Assembly: GCF_022605725.1 (NCBI RefSeq)
Contig: NC_065563.1
Coordinates: 5,482,518 to 5,546,517 of the forward strand
DNA: 64,000 nt
Direction of reading: 5' to 3'
Origin: Anthonomus grandis grandis
Taxonomy: Eukaryota > Arthropoda > Insecta > Coleoptera > Curculionidae
In this document: positions 23,516 to 34,528 of the stretch, one piece after another
Layout: each line of letters starts with the position of its first letter
Numbering within the stretch: the first letter of the stretch is position 1
The notes under the pieces: model-generated
Databases searched by the model: none
Seen by the model: the letters and a program-made list of their open reading frames with translations, nothing else
Told to the model about the DNA's origin: nothing
Program-made: the position numbers and the translations under genes

Positions 23516-24345
23516 GGGTTCTCTAGCAGAACACTCATTCAATCAACAACACCATTTTGATTTTAACAGCACTCAGATCATTGGCAGAGAATCAACTTAC
23601 AAAAAAAGAATTTTACTAGAAATGGTTAATAATATAAAAAAGTACAAAGAAAGCATTACCAAAAAAACAAGACATCGATGATCTGAGTGCAAGTTACTAT
23701 AATTTAATTAATTTATTAACAAAAAGATAAAACTGAAACACAAAATTTTATTTTTGTCAAAGAGTGTATGTCCCAAATTAAGATCTCACAGTGTATTAAA
23801 AAATTAAGTTTCTGGTTTTGAACGTATAGGTACATACATCTTCCTTATCTACTAATCCTTAACTTATCAACATAACATTGAATCATAAAAATTAGATAAA
23901 TAAACGCTCGGAAGAATAAAAACATTTGTTTCTTGGCTTATTGTTGATTCTAGTTTGCCCACAATAACACCTACAATTTAACCCATGTTAAAAATAATTC
24001 TATACGTCTTATTATAAATGTGTTTTAATTATAACTAAAGAAACCTTAGGTAACAGGTGTAACATATAAAATATAAATTTAATATTTTTCTTATAAAAAA
24101 AAAGAAAAATTTTTTTAACGGATTGTACCTAAATGTAATTTTAATTGTGTCGTGGTTTTTGTTTTTTTTATTGTTTTAATTTTTGTACACGTAAAAAACA
24201 TTAATTTTAATAGAGTTTTTTATGTACTTGAAATTATTTTGTTTCATCTCTGTGATTACTTAAATCCATTTCAGTGTCCTGAGGATGACTTAATATAAGT
24301 CGAAACGTCGACATTTGAGTAAACAGGTTTCTGTTTTATTTCTGA
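23516..24345 (+). mobile_element. Penelope-like element 3' end
   Basis: From about 23516 the frame shifts to SLAEHSFNQQHHFDFN, IIGRESTYKKRILLEMVN and KKYKESITKKT, then shifted DIDDLSASYYNLINLL. This matches the very C-terminus of Penelope-like proteins, after the GIY-YIG endonuclease. An AT-rich tail of about 600 bp follows and ends with a CTGAGGA...CGAAACGTC motif near 24280-24310, of the sort found in Penelope terminal repeats. RT and most of the endonuclease are absent. Confidence 0.65.
24273..24316 (+). ncRNA. Hammerhead-ribozyme-like motif of the Penelope tail
   Basis: CTGAGGA (24279-24285) fits the CUGANGA core. GACTT/AAGTC (24287-24291 with 24297-24301) forms stem II with a 5-nt loop, followed by GAAA (24302-24305). 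AGTGTC (24273-24278) can pair with GACATT (24310-24315) as stem I, and the cleavage triplet would be GUC at 24307-24309. Stem III is only the palindrome ACGT, as in minimal ribozymes that work as dimers. One extra U (24286) lies between the core and stem II, so activity is doubtful. Such motifs are reported in Penelope-like elements. Confidence 0.45.
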
Positions 24346-24412
24346 CCCCACCCAACAACCCTCCGCAATATTGAAGATATTGGGTCACAAACACGAAACT
24401 GAGAATATACAG

Positions 24413-24562
24413 TGCATCCGTAAAGTAGCGGATAAATTCAATAAAAATGAAATGGACCGTTTCTGAAAAAGATGCCCGAACCCGTCGATTTTATTATTGG
24501 GTTTAGGATATTTCCACGTGGAAATTATTAATATAGGGTGACTCAAAAAAAGATATGACGTC
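24413..24562 (+). repeat. Left terminal inverted repeat, DNA transposon 1
   Basis: Pairs with the right arm over about 150 bp with indels; the inner end is GACTCAAAAAAAGATATGAC. Confidence 0.75.
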
Positions 24563-24792
24563 AACACCTTAAGCCGCTGACTTTAAGTCGGCGACTGAAG
24601 TTGTTTATACACCAACTAGCGCAAAATCCCGTTTAACACCGCCTTGTTAAAAATCATTTTAGTAAGTTTGCTGTTTACATTTCATGTGGTTTTGAAAATG
24701 TAAAATAATGAAGCTTTAAACAATAAAAAACTTCGTAAAGGTGTTGGGCACGATGCGGACTATAAACACAAAAAAAAACTCATAAAAACTAT

Positions 24793-25048
24793 TGTCCAGT
24801 GAAATGAAAAACTATTAAAAAAATACCCCCGGAGAAATTCACAGTGGCAACCTCGCAATGAGTTGTTCCCGTCGCCGCCAGGAGTCCTGCTGTCGTTTTA
24901 CCGACCGAGAAAGCGAAAACTAGTTACTTACTTTTAGTCACGAAAAGGATGTCGTTGTCGGGAAATTGAATTTTATTACTTTCCATTTTTCTTAAGTTTT
25001 ATTCAGTAGTAAACGTATTATTATACAACGATCGAGTATTATTAAACA
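24793..25048 (+). repeat. 5' LTR of BEL element
   Basis: Starts TGTCCAGTGAAATG and ends TATTATTAAACA. It is about 92-94% identical by eye to 30928-31182, suggesting a moderately old insertion. Confidence 0.92.
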
Positions 25049-25272
25049 TTTTCTGGTCCTACGAGACGGATAGTGCCGTAAACCAAGTGCTAGCGAGCGA
25101 TAATCAAAAAAATAAAATTACAATCGAGCGATAGATAAACAACGACATTCGCAATCGGTGAGTGATTCCCAATGTAGCCTATATTTTTGCCTATTTCTGT
25201 TCCGATTTTCCAATTGAGCGTATTCTTAGCTTGAACTATTAGGGTCATAGGGTACTACTAAATAAAGTAAAA

Positions 25273-26583
25273 ATGTGTGAATTTGAGATATTAAAAAAGA
25301 AAAGAGGTTTTCTTAAGAGGTCCTTGACAAGAAATATTAATTTCTATGACAGTGTTGCCGATAGTCCGTGTGATGGTATTTTTTGAGATTATTAATTGAG
25401 AGGTTATTTGAAGAATTTTCTTTGAAACAAGATAAAATTGAGCTTTTAGAATTATCGGAAAACGAGTTACAATTGCAATATGAAGAGCGGGATAATTTTG
25501 AAAGTTTATATTTTGCTCTAGTAGGTAAAGCGCGATCGAAAATTTCAAGTTATTTTGATTTTTTAAAAGCGCATAGCGACATTGTTGCCTCAAGTGTTTC
25601 CTCCGCCCTGCTACAAGTTATTCCAACCATCGCGACGTTGCCGCCGGAACAGTTGCCGATACGATCAAAAGGTGTAGAATTACCGGCGCTTAAATTGCCG
25701 AGTTTCGCGGGTACGTTTGATACGTCGATTGAATTCAGGGATTGTTTCAAGGCTCTAGTACACGATAACGCGTAGTTGTCAGATGTTTAAAGATTTTATT
25801 ATTTGCGGTCATGTTTAGATAGGGATGCGTTAGTATTAATTGAGTCAATTCAAGTGACAGAGAATAATTATAAAATAGCATAGGACTTACTTCACGATAG
25901 ATTTGAACAAAAGGGCACTTTTGATTCATATTCATCTACGCGCTTTATTTTAGTATCCTTCTATAGAGTCTGAGAATCACACAAGTTTACGTATCTTTTA
26001 TGATACATCAACGAAAAATTTAAGAGCTCTTAAAGAATTAGGTGAACAAGTAGAGAGTTGGGACAGAGTGTTAATTTATTTGTTTACATCTAAATTAGAT
26101 AAACAAGCGCGACGTGAATGGAAATTATTTAAAACAAGTGATGTACTTCCAACGATGGAGGACTTTAATAAGTTTTTAAAACAAAGGTGCGACTTATTAG
26201 AAAAACTGGAGATTTCCATTAAGTCAAGCAATTATTAGTAGAAAGAAAACAATCGAGAGGTGTTTACAACAGATTTAATAAAGCTCAAAAAGGGGCCTAT
26301 GCAAGTACAAGTATAGAGAAATCAAGCGGTATATCATGTTATTTCTGTAAAGGTAAACATTCAATTTTTCAATGCGAGAAATTTATGAAGCTTTTGCCTA
26401 CAAAAAGGTGTACAGAAATAAGGAAGGTCAAGCTATGTAGAAACTGTTTGAGGCCTGGTCATGACTGTGCACATTCTGGATGCAAAAAATGCGGTCGTTA
26501 TCGCAAAACATTGTTGCATGTTGAGAATTTTAGGAAACAAGACAACGTCAATAATAAATATAATACAAGTGATGGTGCCAATT
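25273..26583 (+). pseudogene. BEL gag remnant
   Basis: ATG at 25273 (MCEFEILKKKRGF) opens the frame. After stops it continues at 25383-25775 with ELPALKLPSFAGTFDTSIEF, the BEL gag signature before the LPxxxF-type capsid region. Further pieces occur at 25940-26230 (TSKLDKQARREWKLFKTS). Zinc fingers lie at about 26338-26580: CYFCKGKHSIFQC and CRNCLRPGHDC followed by a CKKC...LLH segment, the usual BEL knuckle array. At least four frame breaks. Confidence 0.8.
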
Positions 26584-26620
26584 AGGTATAAAGAAACAAA
26601 TCAAGAGATAATTATAGAAG

Positions 26621-27326
26621 TTGAAAGTAAGGCGTTCCATGCAAGTTCAAGCGATAAAAAAAGTTCTATCATCGACGGCAACAGTGTATGTTGAAAATAA
26701 ACAAGGTGATTTACCAGAGTGTAAGGTTCTTCTAGATAGTGGGTCCCAGAGTAATTTTGTTTCCGAGCTATTGTGTAAAAAATTAGATCTACCTATGGAA
26801 CGAGTTAATTTCCATATTACAGGTATAGGTGAATCAGTGTCCAGATTACAATATCGAGTGAATTTAAAGGTTAAATCAAGTACAAGTAATTATAGCACAG
26901 ATATTGAGTGCTTAATTGTAAATCAAATAACTAGCAATTTGCCAAGCATTTCATTTAATAAAAATGTATTGAAATTTCCAACCAATGTTTCTTTAGCGGA
27001 CAAGAATTTCAATAAGTCAGCAGAGATTGATTTATTATTAGGTGCATCGCTATTTTGGCAAATTTATTTAAAGGGAAATAGAATTCAATTAGAAAATTCT
27101 AGGATTTATTTACAGGAAACGTGTTTAGGCTGGGTTTTCTGCTGGTGTCACAGTCGACATCTTTTTTGTCAATATTTATTAGTTGTTTTGCTATCGAGTC
27201 CAATGAAGAGAAGCCTTCCCTTGAAAAATTATTAATCAAGTTCTGGGAAATTAAAGAGGTTTCTGAGAAACCAAAGTCAGTGCTGTCATCCGAGGAACAG
27301 TTTTGCGAGGAAAATTTTGTAAATAC
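26621..27326 (+). pseudogene. BEL aspartic protease and linker
   Basis: The open stretch at 26621-27235 has ATVYVENKQGDLPECKVLLD then SGSQSNFVSELLCKKLDLP. The LLDSGSQ active site is intact, followed by the flap and IDLLLGASLFW, then QETCLGWVF. A frameshift at about 27125 moves to the frame of 27121-27357 (IKEVSEKPKSVLSSEEQ), which should lead into RT but is cut by the LINE insertion at 27339. Confidence 0.85.
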
Positions 27327-27338
27327 TCTACAACGAGA

Positions 27339-27731
27339 GAGGCCAAAGCGCACATAGGTGGGCCCTCTGCCTATCTCACCAAAAATCTACTACGCCTAAA
27401 AAGACGCGAAATTCGGCTAGTGACAGGTCTTTTAACCGGTCACTGGCACTTCTATACTATCGGTATTGCGGACAACCCGGAATGCCGATGGTGCTGTGAG
27501 GAGGATGAATCCGTTGACCATGTAGTCGGGGAGTGCCCAGCACTCACGCGCGCCAGGTTCAAATACTTGGGTAACACTTTCAGTGTACCGAGTGACTTTA
27601 AGTCCTTCGGACCAGAGAGCCTTATCGGTTTCTCTAAGGCCGTTGGGCTCTGGTAAACCCCGGTGGGGCATGACGGGTCCATCAGGAGACCTATATGCAC
27701 AACTGCCTTGGCAGCCCACTGTTTCGACAAT
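27339..27731 (+). mobile_element. 5'-truncated non-LTR retrotransposon fragment in BEL
   Basis: 393 bp flanked by the perfect 12-bp duplication TCTACAACGAGA (27327-27338 and 27732-27743). It encodes the C-terminal end of a LINE ORF2: RLKRREIRLVTGLLTGHWHF, then CRWCCEEDESVDHVVGECPA (CCHC-like) and LIGFSKAVGLW-stop, followed by a 75-bp 3' tail without poly-A. This is the RNase H/zinc-knuckle tail of I/R1/LOA-type LINEs. The duplication and 5' truncation are hallmarks of target-primed reverse transcription. BEL coding resumes in register after it. Confidence 0.88.
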
Positions 27732-27743
27732 TCTACAACGAGA

Positions 27744-28600
27744 CACAGAAGGCAGATTCATTCTAACAATACCATTTAAGGAGAATCTACAAAAATTAGG
27801 TGATTCGAGAGTTACAACTTTACAAAGGTATTTTTCTCAAGAACGTAGGTTACTAAAAAATTCTTATTTGAAGGCGGAATATGATCAGTTTTTGGAGGAA
27901 TATCTCAATTTAGGGCATATGTCAGAAGTTATTGATTATGGTCCAGCTAGTTCTGATAAAGTAGTCTATTGTATGCCACATCATGCAGTAGTTAGGGCAA
28001 ATAGTAAAACTACAAAGATTAGGGTTGTTTTCGATGCGTCGATGAAAACTAGTTCTGGTCTATCATTGAATGAGGTACAATGTGTAGGTTCAACTCAGCA
28101 AGATGATCTTTTCTCTATAATTCTCCGCTTTCGAAAGCACAAATTTGTAATGACTGCAGATATTTCCAAGATGTACCGGATGGTTCAGGTGCAGAAAGAT
28201 CAGCGTTGTCTTCAACGAATTTTATGACGAAAAGATTCCGCTGATGCCTTAAAAACATATGAACTAAACACGGCGACATATGGTACGGCTTCCGCACAAA
28301 TATTTAGCTGTGCGTTGTCTGTTTCAATTGGCCGATGAATTTCAGGCTAAATATCCAGAAGCGTGTGAGTCAATAAGAAGATCTTTCTATGTGGATGATT
28401 ACCTGGAAGGCGCAAGTAGCGAGGCGCAATCACTAGAATTACAAGGGCAAGTAACAGAAATTCTATCGACAGCTGGATTTCAGCTAAGGAAATGGCTGTG
28501 CAATAGAAAGGATCTTCTCAGTAAATTTCAAGTAGATAAAGATATACAAGTTAGTGTTCTTAATTTGGGCGAGGTCAAGTGTGCAGCAAACGTGTAATAT
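27744..28600 (+). pseudogene. BEL reverse transcriptase
   Basis: Reads EGRFILTIPFKENLQKLGDS, KVVYCMPHHAVVRAN, IRVVFDASMKTSSGLSLNEV and KFVMTADISKMYRMVQVQKD (first catalytic Asp). After a frameshift at about 28226 it continues in the ORF at 28280-28597 with SIRRSFYVDDYLEGAS (YVDD box). The thumb follows (AGFQLRKWLCNRKDLLSKF). One frameshift and no lost catalytic residue. Confidence 0.9.
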
Positions 28601-28639
28601 TATCTGCCATTTCTCAGATCTATGATACACTGGAACTTC

Positions 28640-29215
28640 TTGGTCCAATAATCATTGTTGCAAAACTTCTTATGCAATTATTATGGCAAGGTCAATTTGG
28701 ATGGGATCAAGAGCTTATGGAACAAGCAGCTTATCTACAATAAACAATTTTAAAATTCCCAGAGTGGCTGCTATTTCAAATTATATCTTTATCGAACTAC
28801 ACGGTTTCGGAGATGCTAGCCAGAAAGCTTACGGTTGTTGTTTGTGTCTGAGATGTCAAGTTCAATCAGGTCACTATTTTTCAAATTTACTATGTGCTAA
28901 ATCTAGGGAGGCCCCAATAAGAAGGGTTGTTACTCTTCCTCGTTTGGAGTTATGTGGTTCTTTGTTATTGGCTCAGCTGGCCAAAAAGGTTGATGAGTCA
29001 CTTAAGGTCAAGTTCAATAAGTATTATTTTTATTCAGACTCACAGATTTCCTTGTCATGGATACGACGGCCCGCCAATAAATGGAAACTTTTTGTGGCTA
29101 ATAGAGTGAGTGAAATTTAACAATTGACAGATGTTAATGACTGGTAATATGTAGCAACAGATCAGAATCCAGCTGATTTCATTTCCAGGGGAACAAGTGT
29201 AAATAAATTAGTTGA
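28640..29215 (+). pseudogene. BEL RNase H domain
   Basis: ORF 28683-29120 shows NNFKIPRVAAISNYIFIELH, GFGDASQKAYGCCLCLR (first acid), LPRLELCGSLLLAQLAKKV (Glu), YFYSDSQISLSWIRRPANKW (third acid) and NRVSEI. After a stop the typical ATDQNPADFISRGTS follows at 29156-29200. Complete apart from two stops. Confidence 0.88.
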
Positions 29216-29216
29216 T

Positions 29217-30794
29217 TTGTTATTTTGGTGGAATGGGCCGGAATGGTTGAGTAGCAATAAATTACAAGAGTTTATAAATAAAAATTCGTTTAACTTTGAC
29301 AATTTACCAGAGCAAAGGACGACAGTTTGTTTTGCAACTGTTAATAAATGTGAGCTATTTTCCAGATTTTCAAGGTTGATTAAATTAAATAAAGTATTTG
29401 CTTATTGTTTAAGATTTATGTATAATTGTAGGGTTAAGGAAAATTGTAGAAGATCAGGATTTCTATCAGGCGATGAGTTGCAAGACAGTCTTGAAAAAGT
29501 GGTTTCCATAGCTCAGCAAGAATCTTTTCCTATTGATTATCAAATTCTAAGTAATGGGCAAACTTTAAGTAAAAGGCGTGTTGTTTTCTTTAAATCCGAT
29601 GTTTAAAAATGGACTTCGTCGTATCGAGGGACGGTTACAGAATTCTAATTATGAGTATGACAAAAAATTTCCTATTATTCTGCCCTCCAAGCATCAAATT
29701 ACAATGTTAATATTAGAAAATGAACATCGCAGATTTTTACATTGTGGACCAACAATGCTACTAGCATCTATCAGAGAAAGGTTTTGGCCTATAAGCGGAC
29801 GTTATATTTCTAGAAAGATAGTAAGGAACTGCATTACATGTTTTAAAGTAAATCCAGTGGGTAGTAAGTATTTGATGGGAAACTTACCTGAAACAAGAAT
29901 TACTCCGTACTTACCGTTTATCAATACAGGTTGCGATTTTGCGGGACCATTCTTATTAAAAGATCGCAGTACTAGAGGTGCCAAATTAATCAAGGGCTAT
30001 ACACCTCGAAATCATGTCTGACCTCACCACAAACTGTTTCTTGGTGGCCTTTAGGCGGTTTGTTGGCAGGCGAGGTAAACCCCGCAATATGTACTCGGAT
30101 AATGGTACAACTTTTATTTGCGCAGATAAAGAGTTGAAAAAACTTTATTAATTCGTTTTAGCAAAGGCTCAATCGGATGAATTTAATAGCTTTTTAAGTG
30201 AGCAAAATATAAGGTGGCATTTTATACCCTCGCGCGCGCCAAATTTTCCCCAAATTTTGGGGGAATATGGGAGGCAGGAGTGCCAAGTTTTAAATTTCAT
30301 TTAAAAAGGGTAGTAGGTGAAGCTCATTTACATTTAGAAGACTTTAATATGATTTTGGTTGAGGTTGAGTCTATACTCAATTCTCGTCCTTTATGCCCCT
30401 TATCGTCATCTCCTTAATTATCCCCACTCACTCCAGCCCACTTATACTTCTGTTGGGAAGAAGTATAACGGCACTACCTGAGAGGGATGTAACCCAAGTC
30501 AAAGAAAATCGCTTGAAACGATACGGGAGACTACAGCAAATCATTCAGCACTTCTGGGCAAGGTGGAAGAGGGAGTACCTTTGTGAATTGCAAGTTCGGA
30601 GCAAATGGAAGCAGAATATGGATTCGACAATTAAGGTGGGATCCCTGGTATTAGTCATGGAAGAAGATACTCCTCCCCTGAAGTGGCCAACCGCTACAAT
30701 CGAGCTTCTTTATCCGGGTCGAGACGGTGTACTTAGAGTTGTTACTGTGCGGATGCATAATAAACTGTTAAAGGTTAAAGAGACCTGTTACTAA
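29217..30794 (+). pseudogene. BEL integrase and C-terminal domain
   Basis: Three frames together carry the pieces in order. HRRFLHCGPTMLLASIRERF and VRNCITCFKVNP give the HHCC zinc site (29700-29860). NTGCDFAGPF is the first DDE acid (about 29935). MYSDNGTTFICAD is the second Asp (about 30090). The ORF at 30214-30417 (GGIWEAGVPSFKFHLKRVVG) carries the Glu. The ORF at 30393-30794 is the DUF5641-like C-terminus (QIIQHFWARWKREYLCELQ, DTPPLKWPTATIELLYPGRD). At least three frameshifts. No envelope-like gene follows. Confidence 0.88.
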
Positions 30795-30927
30795 AATTTG
30801 TGTGTTTCCTCAGAGTTAGACTGATGATGTGACAGCAAATTGACCTAAATACAGAATCTTATATAAGTTGAATAAGTTGAATTTAGTTTAGTGTTGAAAG
30901 TGTCAGCACATTTCAAGGGGGCCGGCC

Positions 30928-31182
30928 TGATCAGTGAAATGGAAAACTATTAAAAAAATCTCCCTAAGAAATTCACAGTGGCAATCTCGCAATGAGTTGT
31001 TTCCGTCGCCGCCAGTAGTCCTGCTATCGTTTTACCGACCGAGAAAGCGGAAAGTAGTTACTTCCTTTTAGTTGCGAAAAGAATGTCGTTGTCGGGAAAT
31101 TGAATGTTATTACTTTCAATTTTTATTAAGTTTTATTCAGTAGTAAACATATTATTATACAACGATTGAGTATTATTAAACA
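30928..31182 (+). repeat. 3' LTR of BEL element
   Basis: Starts TGATCAGTGAAATGG, ends TATTATTAAACA, and is followed by the target duplication ACTAT at 31183-31187. Confidence 0.92.
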
Positions 31183-31187
31183 ACTAT

Positions 31188-32185
31188 AAAGGCAAAAATA
31201 TTGCTGCAAAAACTTTTGGGCCAGTGCAGTGCCGGTAAGTCATGTTGAAGTTTCAGCAGTGCTAATATTTTTTCCGATTTGGTTTTAGATATCTACAAAA
31301 ATATTCAAGATACTGCTTAACTTATTTTTGATAAGTTTTATAGTATGCAATATATATAACACCAAAGACGAACAAGACATATACCTTCAAGGGCCAATTG
31401 AAGTTATGTGTATTAAACAAAGGCGTAAACGTCTAGAGGAAGAAAAGAATTGTTTAAAAATCTTTTTCTCACTTTATATGTGTTAATGGCAGAAGAACAA
31501 AGGTATTATAAAATATTTTCCGGCAACGAGAGAGACCTAATAAGGGCCCAAATATAAACTTCTTTCCTGTCGAGCAATCCCATTATGCAGGATAGGATTA
31601 CTACTATCTAGATGCTCTCTTTAACGTTAAAATAATGTACGACTTATTAAGTATCCCCATGTAAAGGTCACATATTACTACTACCTTAAATTTTTTCATG
31701 AAAACTTTAATTTGCGCTTTGGCCGTCCTCAGGTTGACACATGTGATATTTGTGAAGGGCTTACATTAAAAATAAAAAGTTCAACTTTGAGAGATGCTGC
31801 AAAGAGGGTAGCGGTTGCAGAAAAGATAGTTCATGAACGCCGCGCCATAATATTTTATCCTGCATTGAAGCTTTCAACAACAGAATGTAAACCACGTAAT
31901 GACTTGGCGGTAATTTGTTTCTACTATATGGACAATTTGCATTTACCATTAATCCCTGTTCAAAACTCATTTCATCTTACACAACTTACAGTGTCACTTT
32001 TTTGTATCCATGATATGAAATCCCATAAGTCTTATTTTTATATTTGCCCGGAAACTACAGTCGCAAAAAATCCAAATGAAGTCTACTTATTTTTGTTGCG
32101 GAAGTTGCGGAACTGCGCTTTTCATTATTTTTCATTCAAAATTGCTTATGTATACCACTATTTATTTGTACCATATCCTTTGTAA
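31188..32185 (+). pseudogene. Transposase of DNA transposon 1, 3' part (unnamed DDE-like family)
   Basis: Reading resumes after the BEL insert. Scattered frames give PVEQSHYAG and DYYYLDALFNVKIMYDLL (31562-31650). The ORF at 31712-32185 has FGRPQVDTCDICEGLTLKIK, AVAEKIVHERRAIIFYPALK, NDLAVICFYYMDNLHLPLIP (a likely catalytic Asp region) and CIHDMKSHKSYFYICPE. The same architecture occurs at 34600-35950. The likely 5' exon sequence (VLGHDADYKHKKKLIKT) is at 24740-24787, left of the BEL element. I recall this family from uncharacterised insect proteins and cannot name it. The C-terminal third is missing. Confidence 0.65.
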
Positions 32186-32249
32186 AAAAATGCGGTCTTT
32201 CTGATTCTGCATTAAAAAAAATTGATTTCCATTTAAAAAACATGTTGAT

Positions 32250-32400
32250 GACGTCATATCTTTTTTTTTGAGTCACCTTGTATATTTAATTTTGATATAG
32301 AAAAACCCTAAACCAAATATTAAAATTAACGGGTTCAAACATTTTTTTCAGAAACGGTCCATTTCATTTTTATTGAATTTATCCGCTACTTAACAGATAT
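32250..32400 (-). repeat. Right terminal inverted repeat, DNA transposon 1
   Basis: Reverse complement matches 24413-24562, including AAGTAGCGGATAAATTCAAT. Confidence 0.75.
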
Positions 32401-33165
32401 ATACAGTGCACCCGTGTTATATCATGTGTATAACATCCTTTGTACCTGGTTTTACCCGTTGATGTTTTTCATACATTATGTAACAATTCCTGTCCTTTCG
32501 AATCTTGCTTTAAGGTTCTCAAATAATTATGGTTGAGAGTGCCTTCATTCGGGTTAACGTTGCGCATAAATTCTGGATGCCAAAAGTGTATTTCGTTCAA
32601 GAGCCCCTAAAGCATATATCATTTCGACATTTCTTCCCGTGGATAATTCATTATTTGCAAGTAATACAATAATTTTAATCTTTAAAACTTATTTTACCTC
32701 TAATGCGAAATATTATTAACGATATTCAAAAAAAAAAAAAACAGTAAACCAAATGCAACTATTTAAATGTCAGATCAGTATTTTTGCCGATAGTCTGTCA
32801 ACAATACAAACAAATTTTTCTAAACAATCTTGATAGATTTTTTTAAATACATAGTTATGCGCTTTAAAATTGATTTAAAAAAAGCGAGTTAGGTGTAGGA
32901 CATACTTTGTAAGAAATGTAGACAATAAATAAGCAAACTGCATGAAAGATAAGAATACAGGGTTAATTAACATTAAACACTGTATGAAAAAAATTGTTAC
33001 TGAAAGATAAAGCTCATAGCAGATTGAACGCAGCAGTTGCTATAAGAATTTTAATAAACCCCTTAAAGCACTAAAAATACCAATTACGTGGCAACGCCCT
33101 AATGAAATTTAAAAAAATAGGTATCAGTGATAACATCCTCTCCTCAAAAACATAACGCCATTAAG
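32401..33165. other. AT-rich spacer, nothing recognised
   Basis: About 760 bp without coding or repeat structure I can support. It may contain the degraded 5' part of the piggyBac-like gene whose middle begins at 33403. Confidence 0.35.
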
Positions 33166-33167
33166 TA

Positions 33168-33384
33168 CAGGGTGTTTTCTATTTGAAAAAACTACATATT
33201 TTTCCGTTACTTATTTTTGAAGTACCGGCGTAATATGTAAAATAAAATAAAATAAAAACTGTACATGTAAAATTATTTTTAGTGTGTAGACTTTTGTCAA
33301 CCTTTTAACGACGTCACAAACATTTTTTTTCACTCGGTATAGTTTAGGCGCAATTTTAGCCATACGCCTTGCTGACGCACCCTG
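33168..33384. mobile_element. Mariner-type MITE with TA duplication
   Basis: 217 bp bounded by CAGGGTG and its complement CACCCTG, with TA on each side (33166-33167 and 33385-33386). The short CAGGGTG terminal motif and TA target are typical of non-autonomous Tc1/mariner elements. No coding. Confidence 0.65.
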
Positions 33385-33402
33385 TATAAACTCGCCGCTA
33401 TA

Positions 33403-33518
33403 TCTAATATTTTTAGTATGTTTGTAAGTAATTGTCACTTTAATTATACCTGTGGTGAATATCTTGCAATAGAGGAAATACTTATTCCATTTAGACGCAG
33501 ATGCCAATTTAAGATGTG
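33403..33518 (+). pseudogene. piggyBac-like transposase remnant 2, left piece
   Basis: Reads IFSMFVSNCHFNYTCGEYLA then IEEILIPFRRRCQFKM, the piggyBac segment around the first catalytic position. The usual IDE is IEE here, so the Asp is already lost. It ends exactly at the TGTG target site of Gypsy-A and continues in frame at 46055. Confidence 0.8.
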
Positions 33519-33980
33519 TGTTACGGATATTTGTGGTACCTACCTATGGATATCTGGATATAAATGAGGAGCAACTTTTCAAAACGCATTTTGTCCAAAT
33601 TGGACAAAATTGAGCTTGAAGCGGCTTTGCAAATTAATTATTGTGTTTTACAATCCTGTAAAAATGAAACGTTTCAAACGGCATTATGTCACTGTGTAAT
33701 CGACGTGCAAAGTATAGGGTTGACATCAAAATGCATTTTGTCCACAGATGTAGTCGAATCAAAACGCATTATGTTATTTCGCCACTAGAAGGCGCTGTCT
33801 CGAACAAAACAGCTGATATACAAAGATAGTGTTGTGTTAGTTTTGTTTGTTATAACCTGCAATTCAGTAAGTTTCTGCAGTGGAACAGGTGTATATTATC
33901 CAGTTACATTCTTTAAATAAAATATTTAGGAACTAGAAAGTGTAGGTGCTAAAGTGCGTTATAATGGAAAACCTCGATAA

Positions 33981-34528
33981 CAGTGTTATTGTGGGCAACT
34001 ATAATGAAGGGTCAAGAAAAAGGCAACGACAAAAGACAAAAAGGGAAATGGATTATGAGAAGAGGTAAGTATTGCTCGTTTGTTACAATAAAAAATGTTC
34101 ACACCTATACTTATTTTTTATAGATATCAAGATCTTGACCCTTTGTTGCTTAATTTTCAACCACCTTGCCTCCACAGAGAAGGAAAATTGAACTGTCTCA
34201 GTATTTCAAGAAGCATCCTAACAAAGCAAAAAGAAAAGTTTTTTATAAACCAGACAGTGTTATTGTGGGCAACTATAATGAAGGGTCAAGAAAAAGGCAA
34301 CGACAAAAGACAAAAAGGGAAATGGATTATGAGAAGAGGTAAGTATTGCTCGTTTGTTACAATAAAAAATGTTCACACCTATACTTATTTTTTATAGATA
34401 TCAAGATCTTGACCCTTTGTTGCTTAATTTTCAACCACCTTGCCTCCACAGAGAAGGAAAATTGAACTGTCTCAGTATTTCAAGAAGCATCCTAACAAAG
34501 CAAAAAGAAAAGTTTTTTATAAACCAGA
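33981..34528 (+). repeat. Perfect 274-bp tandem duplication spanning an intron
   Basis: 33981-34254 is repeated at 34255-34528 with no difference seen by eye. Each unit holds an exon end at AGAAGAG|GTAAGTATT, an intron ending TTTTTTATAG, and a following exon. Lack of divergence means very recent duplication or an assembly artefact. Confidence 0.88.

Larger units (their letters stand above)
24793..31182 (+). mobile_element. BEL/Pao LTR retrotransposon, near full length
   Basis: 256- and 255-bp LTRs flank a pol in the BEL order: gag, protease, RT, RNase H, integrase. The target duplication ACTAT is present on both sides (24788-24792 and 31183-31187), so this is a direct insertion into DNA transposon 1. 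The primer region TGGTCCTACGAGACGG follows the left LTR, and a G-rich tract (AAGGGGGCCGGCC) precedes the right LTR. Frameshifts in every domain and an internal LINE insertion make it inactive. Confidence 0.92.
24413..32400. mobile_element. DNA transposon 1 with about 150-bp inverted termini, interrupted by BEL
   Basis: The arms 24413-24562 and 32250-32400 are imperfect inverted repeats sharing AAGTAGCGGATAAATTCAAT, GAAATGGACCGTTTCTGAAA and AGATATGACGTCA. Between them is a transposase of an unnamed DDE-like family, split by the BEL/Pao element. Without that insert the transposon is about 1.6 kb and truncated. ATATACAGTGCAYCCG occurs as a direct repeat at both outer edges, so the precise ends and target duplication are unresolved. 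Confidence 0.75.

Noticed and set aside
24793..31182. Envelope-bearing errantivirus-like element
   Set aside because: After the integrase C-terminus only 130 bp remain before the 3' LTR; there is no third ORF.
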